Assembly: GCA_002424605.1 (NCBI GenBank)
Contig: DIKQ01000008.1
Location: 40,393 to 70,725, forward strand
Source: Cloacimonetes bacterium UBA5614
GTDB lineage: Bacteria > Cloacimonadota > Cloacimonadia > Cloacimonadales > Cloacimonadaceae
DNA length: 30,333 bases
Direction: 5' to 3'
Part shown: piece after piece, positions 15,101 to 22,823 of the stretch
Numbering within the stretch: the stretch's first letter is position 1
Layout: each line of letters begins with the position of its first letter
Position numbers and translations under genes: made by a program
Notes under the pieces: model-generated
The model's input: the letters and a program-made list of their open reading frames with translations, nothing else
What the model was told of the DNA's origin: nothing
The model's database searches: none

Positions 15101-17616
15101 AGTTCACTGATATTATGCGCAAGCTTGCAGTCACTGGCATCCAACGTATATTGCTTATCACGCTGTTTGCCGTTTTTGTATTTCTGTCCGGGCTATATGC
15201 CACGAAATGGGAAGCCTTTACCAATACCAATAACCTGACGGACATCGTTCTGGCAGAGGACAGGATTTTTACATCCACCTGGGGCGGAGTAGCTATCTAT
15301 GATTATTCCGCTGACACATCCGCGGATGAGAAAATCCGGCTGAACAAGGTCTGGACAAGCGTGGAGGGCCTGGCATCCAACGATGTGAGGACATTGGCAT
15401 TTGAAGAAAATACCGGCGACATCTGGGCAGGGACCTTTAATGACGGGATTACGATTATCAAGACATCCGGCGCCACCCTCTCCGTAAACAACGCCAGCCA
15501 TAACATCAATAACAAAATCCGCCGGATTATAGTCAGGGACAGGCTGATTTACGTCGCCACCTCACGGGGCATCAGCCAGTTCTTCTACCTGGAAGGGCTC
15601 GCTATTCCCCTGATAGGCAACCAGTATATCACCAATGAGGATGTGCTGGATATGGCGCTGTCCGATAACAGCTATCTGTATTGCGCCACTACTACCGGAG
15701 TGAGCTTTGTGCACACAGACTCCCTGGACATAGATACAGCCTGGCACAAATGGACAGCTTCAAACAGCCCCCTTACCCAGGGACCGGCAATATCGTTGAG
15801 CGTCAATGCCGATTATGTGGCAATGAATACGCTGACCACCCTGCACAGGCATTCTGCCAATCCCTTTGCATCAGACTGGCGCTCCTGGTCAACCGGGGTA
15901 GGCGGACTCAGGGACAGCGTCTTTACCGTGAGCCTTACTCCCGCCAGCGGCATCCTGATTTCTTACGGAATCTGGGATGAAGATACAATGACCCTTTTAA
16001 GAAAGACGGAATCCCCTTTGGGCTACATTAATCCCGCCGGAATCCTTCAGGAACCCGGCACCCTGCCTGCCGGTTTCCAATCCGACTGGGAGTACCCTAC
16101 GGAATCCATTCACCGCATTGCCTCCTCTGATGCAGGCACTGTATTTGCGACCTGGGGCGAAGGGTTTTTCCTCTATGCAGAAAGAGATTATCATATAGTA
16201 AACAACTGTATCGGCTTCCAGACTATTACAGAGATAACCACAGACCATAACCACCGCATGTGGTTCGCCAGCGGCTGGCTGGGCGGCAGCATGACCAAGC
16301 GCGGAACCCGGGGAGTAAGCGAGTGGTTTGACGGTGTCTGGACGACTTATACCACCAAAAACAGCCCCCTGATGATAGACAACATCAGGAACGTTGCGGT
16401 TGATAACAACAACCGAAAATGGTTTGGCAGTTGGGACGGCTCCATCTTTGGCTGGCGTCCCGGTGCTTTTTCCTATGACGATGCGACCGGTGACTGGAAA
16501 TGGTACACCGGTACCGGTATGAGGCAATGGACAGAGGGAAGCGGCTGGTCAGGCGTTATCCCCGGCACGCCGGGGGTCCTGAATACCACCATAGGTGAAA
16601 TTGCAGTGGACAAAGAAGGCAAAATCCTGCTCTCAAGCTCTGGAGCGGGTATCACTGTGCTCAGTCCGGACTATGAACTGCTGGGCACCTTCCAGATTCC
16701 TGCCTCATACGGCAACTACCAGTCCGTATCCTTTATCCACGATGGCGGAGAGCGCTATTTCTTCGGTCTAAACGTGGATAACAAACTTGCCATCTGGAAC
16801 GGGAACAGAGTTCCTGTCAACTCGACTGGAACCTGGGCTCTGGCAACTCCTTCAGAACTTACTTCATCAGCTATATATGGTGTGGTGACCATTGAAAACG
16901 TATTTGGCGAAACAGAACACTGGATTGCCTGCAGCCAGGGTCTTTTTATGTGGGATGGAACAAACTGGTATATTTATGAGACAGTGATAAAACGCAAGCG
17001 CTACGTGGGCGGAGCCTGGGTCAATGACACACTGTACTATGTGGACGAAGAAAGGTTGTTTGCCGCTGTGCGCGAAGCAAGACCCACCGCCATCTTCCTT
17101 GACCCTTTCAACCGGATTTGGGTGGGGTCACTTGAGCATGGAATTACCATGTATGACCCGGAAACCGAGCGGTTTACAAACTATAATCAGAGCAATTCAC
17201 CCCTGCTTTCCAACTACATCACCTGCTTCGGTTATGACCCCATCGGCGGCAAGCTGCTGATAGGCACCCCGGAAGGACTGAACACGCTGGAAATCGGCAT
17301 CCAGATCAAGACAGAAACAAAACTGAGAAGCGTCAAAGCCTTTCCCAACCCCTTTTTCCCGGATATGGACGGCAGTGTCAGCCTTGTGAACATGCCTTCC
17401 GAATCCATGCCTGCGGGCAATAATGTCTGCCGCATCTATGACACATCCGGACAGCTGGTGATTGAACTGAAAGAAAATGTCTTTGCCCGTTTCGAATGGA
17501 ACGGCAACAACAAAAACAACAAGAAATGCAGCAGCGGAATCTATTTTTATATAGTTACGGACTCCAAAGGGGTCACCGGACGGGGTAAGCTCGCCCTTAT
17601 CCGCGGTTTCAGGTAA
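15097..17616 (+). CDS. Secreted Reg_prop-type beta-propeller protein with C-terminal sorting domain
   Basis: This 839-aa protein starts inside the stop codon of the WecA-like gene (ATGA). An N-terminal hydrophobic segment (about 17-37) is a long signal peptide. The body contains repeats of the two-component-regulator-propeller kind, for example WEAFTNTNNLTDIV, SVEGLASNDVRTLAFEEN, GDIWAGTFNDGI, NRIWVGSLEHGITMYDPET and SPLLSNYITCFGYDP. Unlike hybrid histidine kinases, no kinase domain follows. The last 90 or so residues start KAFPNPFFPDMDGS and end SSGIYFYIVTDSKG...LALIRGFR, a FlgD-like/T9SS type A sorting domain. Coupling to glycan genes suggests the protein depends on, or binds, the surface polysaccharide, but that is inference. 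Confidence 0.88.
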   Translation: MKFTDIMRKLAVTGIQRILLITLFAVFVFLSGLYATKWEAFTNTNNLTDIVLAEDRIFTSTWGGVAIYDYSADTSADEKIRLNKVWTSVEGLASNDVRTLAFEENTGDIWAGTFNDGITIIKTSGATLSVNNASHNINNKIRRIIVRDRLIYVATSRGISQFFYLEGLAIPLIGNQYITNEDVLDMALSDNSYLYCATTTGVSFVHTDSLDIDTAWHKWTASNSPLTQGPAISLSVNADYVAMNTLTTLHRHSANPFASDWRSWSTGVGGLRDSVFTVSLTPASGILISYGIWDEDTMTLLRKTESPLGYINPAGILQEPGTLPAGFQSDWEYPTESIHRIASSDAGTVFATWGEGFFLYAERDYHIVNNCIGFQTITEITTDHNHRMWFASGWLGGSMTKRGTRGVSEWFDGVWTTYTTKNSPLMIDNIRNVAVDNNNRKWFGSWDGSIFGWRPGAFSYDDATGDWKWYTGTGMRQWTEGSGWSGVIPGTPGVLNTTIGEIAVDKEGKILLSSSGAGITVLSPDYELLGTFQIPASYGNYQSVSFIHDGGERYFFGLNVDNKLAIWNGNRVPVNSTGTWALATPSELTSSAIYGVVTIENVFGETEHWIACSQGLFMWDGTNWYIYETVIKRKRYVGGAWVNDTLYYVDEERLFAAVREARPTAIFLDPFNRIWVGSLEHGITMYDPETERFTNYNQSNSPLLSNYITCFGYDPIGGKLLIGTPEGLNTLEIGIQIKTETKLRSVKAFPNPFFPDMDGSVSLVNMPSESMPAGNNVCRIYDTSGQLVIELKENVFARFEWNGNNKNNKKCSSGIYFYIVTDSKGVTGRGKLALIRGFR

Positions 17617-17635
17617 AGCGTTGCCGGGGGGATGA

Positions 17636-18676
17636 ATGCAGCAGATGGCAACTTATGACTTTGCAGGCAGAAAAAGCTCCGTACTGACGCTGGGAATCCT
17701 CAGCACCCTCTCCGAGAGCCTGGCAGAGACCGGCGGAGCTATCATCATAGATGAAAAAGTCCACAGCCTTTACAAAGACAAACTGGCACTGTCAGCCGAT
17801 ATGCCGCTGCTGACCCTGCCTGCCGGGGAAAAGCATAAGACCATGCAGACTGCAGCGGATATCTACCGCTTTTTATCTGATAACACGGTAACCAGGGATA
17901 CCTGCGTTTTCGTGCTTGGAGGCGGCAGTATCACGGATGTGGCTGCCTATGCTGTATCCACCTTCAAGCGGGGATGCCGCCTGGTCCTGATACCCACAAC
18001 CCTGCTGGGCATGACCGATGCCGCCCTGGGCGGAAAGACCGCCGTTAATACAGACTTTCTCAAAAACTCCATCGGCACTTTTTATCCTGCCGAAGAAATC
18101 ATCCTGATTCCGGATTTCCAGTCCACCCTCTCTGCTGAAGATTTGCAGAACGGACTGGCCGAGATGCTGAAGTTATGGTTCATCAATCCGGAATTATCGG
18201 ACCTGAAACCCAATAAGCACAATATGATAACGCCGGAGCAAATCCTGGAGTATGCCAAAGCCAAGCTGTCAATCTGCTCTGCCGACCCGGAAGACAGGGA
18301 CATAAGAAGGCTGCTGAACCTGGGGCACACATTCGGGCATATGCTGGAAAGCGCCAGCAGATATAGCCTGCCTCATGGTGCGGCAGTGGCTCTGGGCATG
18401 GCAATTGCCCTCAGGCTTAGCAGCCGGCTGGGCAATCTGGACAGTGAAACTGCGGCAAGGATTGAAGCAGTCCTGCTGGAATATGGCTTACCAGTGCATC
18501 CCGATGCCGCTCTGGCAAAGAGGTTGCTGGAAAAAGCGGATATGTTGATAAGACAGGATAAAAAAGCGATAGCAAGGGGATTACCCCTGGTGCTGTTCAA
18601 GGGATTCAGGCAGGTTTACCTTGAGGAATCCGCTGCCATCAGCTCTGTGACAGAACTGCTGCCGGATTGCCTCTGA
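17636..18676 (+). CDS. aroB: 3-dehydroquinate synthase
   Basis: This 346-aa enzyme converts DAHP to 3-dehydroquinate in the shikimate pathway, using NAD and a divalent metal. The family motifs are LPAGEKHKTMQT, LGGGSITDVAAYAVSTFKRG (NAD-binding), PTTLLGMTDAALGGKTAVNT, KNSIGTFYPAEEI, NGLAEMLKLWFI, NLGHTFGHMLE and LPHGAAVALGMAIA, with the expected Glu and His metal ligands. A run of Gs at 17626-17631 sits close to the ATG at 17636; a second in-frame ATG at 17645 (MATYDF) is a possible alternative start. It follows the propeller gene by 19 bases and runs convergently into the amidohydrolase gene, with only 10 bases between the stops. Confidence 0.95.
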   Translation: MQQMATYDFAGRKSSVLTLGILSTLSESLAETGGAIIIDEKVHSLYKDKLALSADMPLLTLPAGEKHKTMQTAADIYRFLSDNTVTRDTCVFVLGGGSITDVAAYAVSTFKRGCRLVLIPTTLLGMTDAALGGKTAVNTDFLKNSIGTFYPAEEIILIPDFQSTLSAEDLQNGLAEMLKLWFINPELSDLKPNKHNMITPEQILEYAKAKLSICSADPEDRDIRRLLNLGHTFGHMLESASRYSLPHGAAVALGMAIALRLSSRLGNLDSETAARIEAVLLEYGLPVHPDAALAKRLLEKADMLIRQDKKAIARGLPLVLFKGFRQVYLEESAAISSVTELLPDCL

Positions 18677-18686
18677 CCGTTTCAGT

Positions 18687-19808
18687 TCAGTTAAAGAACT
18701 CCACCAATTGGTAAAAGACATTTATCCCGGTCGGGATGCAGGCTTCATCCGGCAAAAACTTCTCGGAATGAAGGCCATAAGGCTGTTCACCCGCACCCAG
18801 CCAGAACAGCATTCCCGGATACATGGTGGTGAAAAAGCCAAAGTCTTCCCCCGTCATGAAGGTTTTGGATTCCCTGTAATCAACGTTTAGCCTGCGGCAG
18901 ACTGTTTTCAGCGTCCGGCACAGCTCTGCGTCATTCACCACGGGGTCATAGGTGCAGAGAAGCTCCACCTTATGTTTCAGGTTATGCGCTTTTGCCGTTT
19001 CCCGGGCGATAGTGCTGATTTCCGCATTGATAATATCCCGGACTGTCTTGTCCAGGGTGCGGTGAGTGCCCTGCAACAGGCATTTATCCGGGATGATGTT
19101 GCGGATTGCACCGCTGTTCATTACCCCGATATTGAATATCACTTTATCCATAATCTGCAGGTTAGCGATGAACTTATGCGCTTTCTTATAGAACTCCAGA
19201 CCTCCGGCCAGGGCATTTCTGCCCTTTTCCGGAAAGGCTGCATGCGCTGATTTGCCGGTGAATTCCACGTCGAATTCCTGCGGGATGGCAAAGAAAATCC
19301 CCGCTTTGGAAGATACCGTATTGAGGGGCAGATGACCGGTGACGTGCAGGGCAAAAGCGTGCTTGACGTCAAAAGCCTGGATAAGCTTTTCTGCCAGCAC
19401 AGATTCCGCGCCGCCCATGCCCTCTTCCGCCGGTTGGAACAGAAACAGCAGATTGGCCGCGGGCCGGTTGGCTGCCACTTTGTAGATCAGTCCCAGCAGT
19501 ATGGTCATGTGCATATCGTGGCCACAGGCGTGCATCATGCCTTCGTGAACCGAGGCAAAACCGCAGTCTGTCTGCTCTGTGACGGGAAGAGCGTCCATAT
19601 CCGCCCTGAACAGCAGGTAAGGTCCCTCCCCGGCAGAATACTCCACCAGGATGCCGGTGCTGTTCATAAACAGGTGGATGCTGATATCTTCCAGAGGCTG
19701 CAGGTAATGCAGCAGCAAGTCCCTGGTCTTGATTTCCTTGAAAGCCGGCTCGGGAATCCTGTGCAGCTCTTTTCTGACTTCAGTCAGGTCCAGCGCCCTG
19801 ATACTCAT
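18687..19808 (-). CDS. M20D-family amidohydrolase (probable N-acetyl-diaminopimelate deacetylase or aminoacylase)
   Basis: This 373-aa metal-dependent amidohydrolase is of the M20D/hippurate-hydrolase branch. Metal and catalytic motifs are HRIPEPAFKEIKT (16-28), RADMDALPV (68-76), MHACGHDMH (Cys95, His97, His100), QPAEEG (Glu128, Glu129), ALHVTGHLP (His155) and TGEDFGFF near the C-terminus. The Cys in HACGH is characteristic of M20D. The start is 3 bases after the asd stop, so the two genes are one operon. In Firmicutes an M20D enzyme (DapL) deacetylates N-acetyl-LL-diaminopimelate; with asd as partner this is the leading guess. A general N-acyl-amino-acid amidohydrolase is the alternative. 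Confidence 0.88.
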   Translation of the reverse strand: MSIRALDLTEVRKELHRIPEPAFKEIKTRDLLLHYLQPLEDISIHLFMNSTGILVEYSAGEGPYLLFRADMDALPVTEQTDCGFASVHEGMMHACGHDMHMTILLGLIYKVAANRPAANLLFLFQPAEEGMGGAESVLAEKLIQAFDVKHAFALHVTGHLPLNTVSSKAGIFFAIPQEFDVEFTGKSAHAAFPEKGRNALAGGLEFYKKAHKFIANLQIMDKVIFNIGVMNSGAIRNIIPDKCLLQGTHRTLDKTVRDIINAEISTIARETAKAHNLKHKVELLCTYDPVVNDAELCRTLKTVCRRLNVDYRESKTFMTGEDFGFFTTMYPGMLFWLGAGEQPYGLHSEKFLPDEACIPTGINVFYQLVEFFN

Positions 19809-19811
19809 AGT

Positions 19812-20795
19812 TTACCTGTCCTGTTCCTTATTTAGCTCCAGATGCCTGAGCAGGATGCGCACTGCATTGGTGGCAGCACCCAGGCGCACGTTGTTGCCCA
19901 CGTTCCAGAAGCAGAGCGAATGCCTGTCCGTTCCGTATCTGAGGCGGCTGATGTGGCTGTCATTGGACTTCAGGCAGTTTATGGGAGTAAAATAGGTATT
20001 GTCGTGAAATCTCACAGACGGCGCAGCGGCAAGGGCTTTTCCGGCTTCCTGCAGGTCTGCCTCCCTGGCAAAGCCGGCATAGACGGATTCCGAATGACCA
20101 TAGTAAACAGGCACCCGCACTGTGGTGGCGCTTATCTTCAGTTCCGGCAAAGCCAGTATCCGCATGGTTTCAAACTGCATTTTTTCCTCTTCCTGGCAAT
20201 AGCCGTCATCCTGGAATGCGCCGATTTGCGGGATTACGTTCAAATCTATCTTTTCCGGGTAAATGCCGTTATCGGAAGAGCCCTGCCTTTGCTGCTGCAG
20301 GGTCTGCACACCTTTGTGACCGCTGCCCGAGACAGACTGGTAAGTGGAAACCACCACCATTTCCAGGCCATAGAGCTTGTGCAGGGGAGATAGCGCCAGC
20401 ACCATCTGGATGGTGGAGCAATTGGGGTTTGCCACGATGCCTGCGTATCCTTTCAGCAAACCTCCGTTGATTTCCGGCACCACCAGCGGAATACCGCTTT
20501 CCCTTCTCCAGGCGGAGGAATTGTCTATCACCGTGTTGCCGGCTGCAGCGGCGATGGGAGCGTAATATTTGGAGACTGCCCCTCCGGCGGACATCAGGAC
20601 ATAGTCATACTTTTCCCGCAGGGCATCTTCGGTCAGTTTCCTTACTTTGAGAGTTTCTTCGTTATAATAGAGGGTTTTTCCCTCGGAGCGTTCAGAGGCA
20701 AACAGGTGCAGCTCGGCATCCACCCGGAATTCCTCCAGGCAGGTAATCATCATTCTTCCCACTTCACCCGTGGCGCCCACAATGGCTATTTTCAT
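19812..20795 (-). CDS. asd: Aspartate-semialdehyde dehydrogenase
   Basis: This 327-aa NADP-dependent enzyme reduces aspartyl-4-phosphate to aspartate semialdehyde, the branch point for lysine/diaminopimelate, threonine and methionine. The N-terminal dinucleotide loop is IVGATGEVGRMM. The thioester-forming cysteine is Cys126 in VANPNCSTIQM, the substrate loop is SVSGSGHKG (154-162), and the base is His234 in RVPVYYGHSESVY. DNSSAWRRES (91-100) is also typical. The short form without large insertions fits the Gram-positive/archaeal-like or general bacterial subgroup. It is first in a minus-strand pair with the M20D amidohydrolase, and its promoter region faces that of tRNA-Arg. Confidence 0.95.
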   Translation of the reverse strand: MKIAIVGATGEVGRMMITCLEEFRVDAELHLFASERSEGKTLYYNEETLKVRKLTEDALREKYDYVLMSAGGAVSKYYAPIAAAAGNTVIDNSSAWRRESGIPLVVPEINGGLLKGYAGIVANPNCSTIQMVLALSPLHKLYGLEMVVVSTYQSVSGSGHKGVQTLQQQRQGSSDNGIYPEKIDLNVIPQIGAFQDDGYCQEEEKMQFETMRILALPELKISATTVRVPVYYGHSESVYAGFAREADLQEAGKALAAAPSVRFHDNTYFTPINCLKSNDSHISRLRYGTDRHSLCFWNVGNNVRLGAATNAVRILLRHLELNKEQDR

Positions 20796-20895
20796 GCTGG
20801 TTCCTTTTTATTAGCGTGTCTGCCTGAGTTACAGATGTATCAGCGTTAATTCCCGGCAGTCTGACAGTGTGCTAAAATGCCCTTTCTCATCCTTT

Positions 20896-20939
20896 TGTCA
20901 ATGCAAAACTTGACAGGAATGCCTGCAGCCGATTTTTAA
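20896..20939. promoter_or_regulatory. Back-to-back -35 boxes for asd (minus) and tRNA-Arg/RNase (plus)
   Basis: TGTCAA at 20896-20901 is a perfect TTGACA on the minus strand, and TTGACA at 20910-20915 is a perfect -35 on the plus strand, 8 bp apart. Plus-strand -10 candidates are TTTTAA/TTTAAC at 20934-20940, about 14 bases before the tRNA. The minus-strand -10 would fall near 20874-20880 in the ATTTTA stretch. Both -10 boxes are weak. Confidence 0.42.
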
Positions 20940-20952
20940 CCCCTATCAGGCT

Positions 20953-21028
20953 GCCCCGGTAGCTCAGTGGATAGAGCATCGGTTTCCTAAACCGCAGGTC
21001 GGATGTTCAAGTCATCTCCGGGGCGCCA
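20953..21028 (+). tRNA. tRNA-Arg (anticodon CCT)
   Basis: A full cloverleaf folds by hand. The acceptor stem is GCCCCGG (20953-20959) with CCGGGGC (21018-21024), discriminator G21025, and encoded CCA at 21026-21028. The D stem is GCTC/GAGC; the anticodon loop TTCCTAA has CCT at 20986-20988, the AGG-reading arginine tRNA. The T stem is GGATG/CATCT with loop TTCAAGT. The outermost anticodon-stem pair (20979 with 20995) is a T-C mismatch, which is tolerated. The next gene starts 21 bases after the CCA. Confidence 0.95.
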
Positions 21029-21049
21029 TTTATTTTATCCGGGAATTAT

Positions 21050-22573
21050 ATGAAAGAACCTGCCTTATCCCCTCAGAACATCCAAACGGGCGCAATCTGC
21101 GGCTTTTTCGCTCATGACAGCTTCCAGACCGGTATCATCCTGGAACATACGGACAGCTCCTGCAAAGTGGCATACGGAGAGGCACAGACAGCGGATTTTC
21201 CCCCGGGACGGCTGGTCCTGATTTCTTCCCAAACCTATACAACCGACCACCCATTTTCCTGCATCACCGGCTTTGCCGGCAAAGTGGAAACCTTCCGCAA
21301 CAGCCTGCCTCTCAGCGATATCCGCCATAAAATGCTGAACTGCCCCCATCCGCTCAGTTTGGAGCAATTCATCCGGACTGCCGGACTGCCGGAGGATGAC
21401 GTCACCCGGTTTGCCGTCTTTCTCGCCCTGCGTGAAAAGCCTGCCTGGTTCCGCATCAAAAAAGGGCTTTACCACACCCTGACCATTGAGCAGGAGCAAG
21501 CCTGGCTGGAGGAGGAACAACGCAGGGAACTTCACAGGCTTGATACTGCCGCCTGTCCCTGGCTGGCAAAAAAGGGCCTGCCGGTGCTGTTTACCCCGGC
21601 TCTGCTGGAAGCTGCGGAACTCCTGCCTGCATACGAAACCTGCCCGGACCGCACAGACCTTACAGGGGTGCAGTGCTGGACCATTGATGCTGAAAACTCC
21701 CTTGACCTGGATGACGCCATCTCCCTGCAGCCAACGCAGGACGGCTGGCAACTGGGCATCCACATCACGGATGTGAGCAGCTTTATCTCCCAGGACAGCG
21801 CGCTCGACCGCGAAGCATACCGGCGCACAACTTCCGTTTATCTGCCGGAGCTGGATGTGCATATGCTGCCGCAGAGCATCTCCTGTCGTAAAGCCAGCCT
21901 GCTGCAAGGCAGTCTCAGGCCTGCCCTGTCCATTGTCTGCGAGGTGGATTCCTGCGGAGAAATCCTCTCCCAAACAGCCTTTCCCTCCCAGATAAAAGTG
22001 AGCGCAAACTACAGCTATGAACAATTTGAAGCCTTCCTGACCCCGGTCGCTGCCGATAATCCGGATATGCACTGCGTCGCCCCGGTTTTGCAGCAGATAG
22101 CGGAAAAGCATCTGCAGAAAAGAATCCGGGCCGGAGCCCTGGTCATGGAAGACAGGAACATCACCCCCGCCCGCGGAATTGTCGCCGAGTGCATGGTAAT
22201 CTACAACTCTACTTTGGCAAGCCTTGCCCGGGACAGGCAAACCCCCCTCTTTTACCGTTACCTGGAAGCCCCGGATGGCGTCTTATCCCGGGCGAATGAT
22301 TACCCGCACCACGTACCGCCTTCCGTACTGGGAACCCTGCCCCGGCCCCACGCCGGAATGGGACTGCCCGCCTATGCCCAGTTCAGTTCACCGCTAAGGC
22401 GATATTCCGACCTGGTGAACCAAAGGCAGATACTGGCTGTCCTGAGCGGAGTCAGCCTGCCCTATGACAGGGAAGAGCTGGATAACGGGCTGGAACACCT
22501 GAGCAATACCCGCCAGATTATCAGGCAGGTCACCCAACAGGCGGAAGATGCAAGGGCAGTGAGAGACAGTTAA
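21050..22573 (+). CDS. RNase II/R-family 3'-5' exoribonuclease, without a visible S1 domain
   Basis: This 507-aa protein has an RNB catalytic domain. The four metal-binding acidic residues are all present in TIDAENSLDLDDAISL (Asp213, Asp219, Asp221, Asp222). The domain continues with LGIHITDVSSFI, TTSVYLPELDVHMLPQSISC, and near the end AQFSSPLRRYSDLVNQRQIL, which carries the conserved Arg residues of the active site. The N-terminal 200 residues are a divergent RNA-binding part. The usual C-terminal S1 domain is missing: the frame ends about 45 residues after the RYSDLVNQ motif, exactly where the AT-rich repeat tract begins. The start lies 21 bases after tRNA-Arg with a GGGA ribosome binding site. 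The enzyme should degrade or trim RNA; whether it is truncated or a naturally short RNB protein is unclear. Confidence 0.88.
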   Translation: MKEPALSPQNIQTGAICGFFAHDSFQTGIILEHTDSSCKVAYGEAQTADFPPGRLVLISSQTYTTDHPFSCITGFAGKVETFRNSLPLSDIRHKMLNCPHPLSLEQFIRTAGLPEDDVTRFAVFLALREKPAWFRIKKGLYHTLTIEQEQAWLEEEQRRELHRLDTAACPWLAKKGLPVLFTPALLEAAELLPAYETCPDRTDLTGVQCWTIDAENSLDLDDAISLQPTQDGWQLGIHITDVSSFISQDSALDREAYRRTTSVYLPELDVHMLPQSISCRKASLLQGSLRPALSIVCEVDSCGEILSQTAFPSQIKVSANYSYEQFEAFLTPVAADNPDMHCVAPVLQQIAEKHLQKRIRAGALVMEDRNITPARGIVAECMVIYNSTLASLARDRQTPLFYRYLEAPDGVLSRANDYPHHVPPSVLGTLPRPHAGMGLPAYAQFSSPLRRYSDLVNQRQILAVLSGVSLPYDREELDNGLEHLSNTRQIIRQVTQQAEDARAVRDS

Positions 22574-22823
22574 CAATTAACAATTAAGAATTAAGAATTA
22601 AATAGAGCTATTTAGAGACACAGAGGCACAGAGGGAAAGAATAAATTACAAATTACGAATTATGAATTACGAATTACGAATTACAAATTACGGATTACCT
22701 CTTCAGTGTCGTCCCTCGCTTGACGGGGGACTCATAACAGTCAAGAATTAAAGAGCGAATTACGGATTACGAATTACAATTATCTCTTTGCGCTTTAGCG
22801 TCCTTAGCGTCCTTTGCGTTAAA
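22571..22823. repeat. Repeat-module mosaic between the RNase gene and hisS
   Basis: The gap between the convergent genes consists almost only of short modules seen elsewhere in the window. These are AT-rich runs of AATTAAG/AATTACG/AATTATG (22571-22604, 22641-22698, 22741-22781), an AGAGACACAGAGG module (22614-22637), a GTGTCGTCCCTCGCTTGACG module (22704-22733), and a minus-strand copy of the TTAACGCAAAGG module (22782-22823). The outer modules touch the stop codons of both neighbouring genes. No terminator hairpin or gene is visible. Confidence 0.85.

Noticed and set aside
22574..22818. Intrinsic terminator between the convergent RNase and hisS genes
   Set aside because: No GC-rich stem followed by a T-run was found; the gap is made of repeat modules only.
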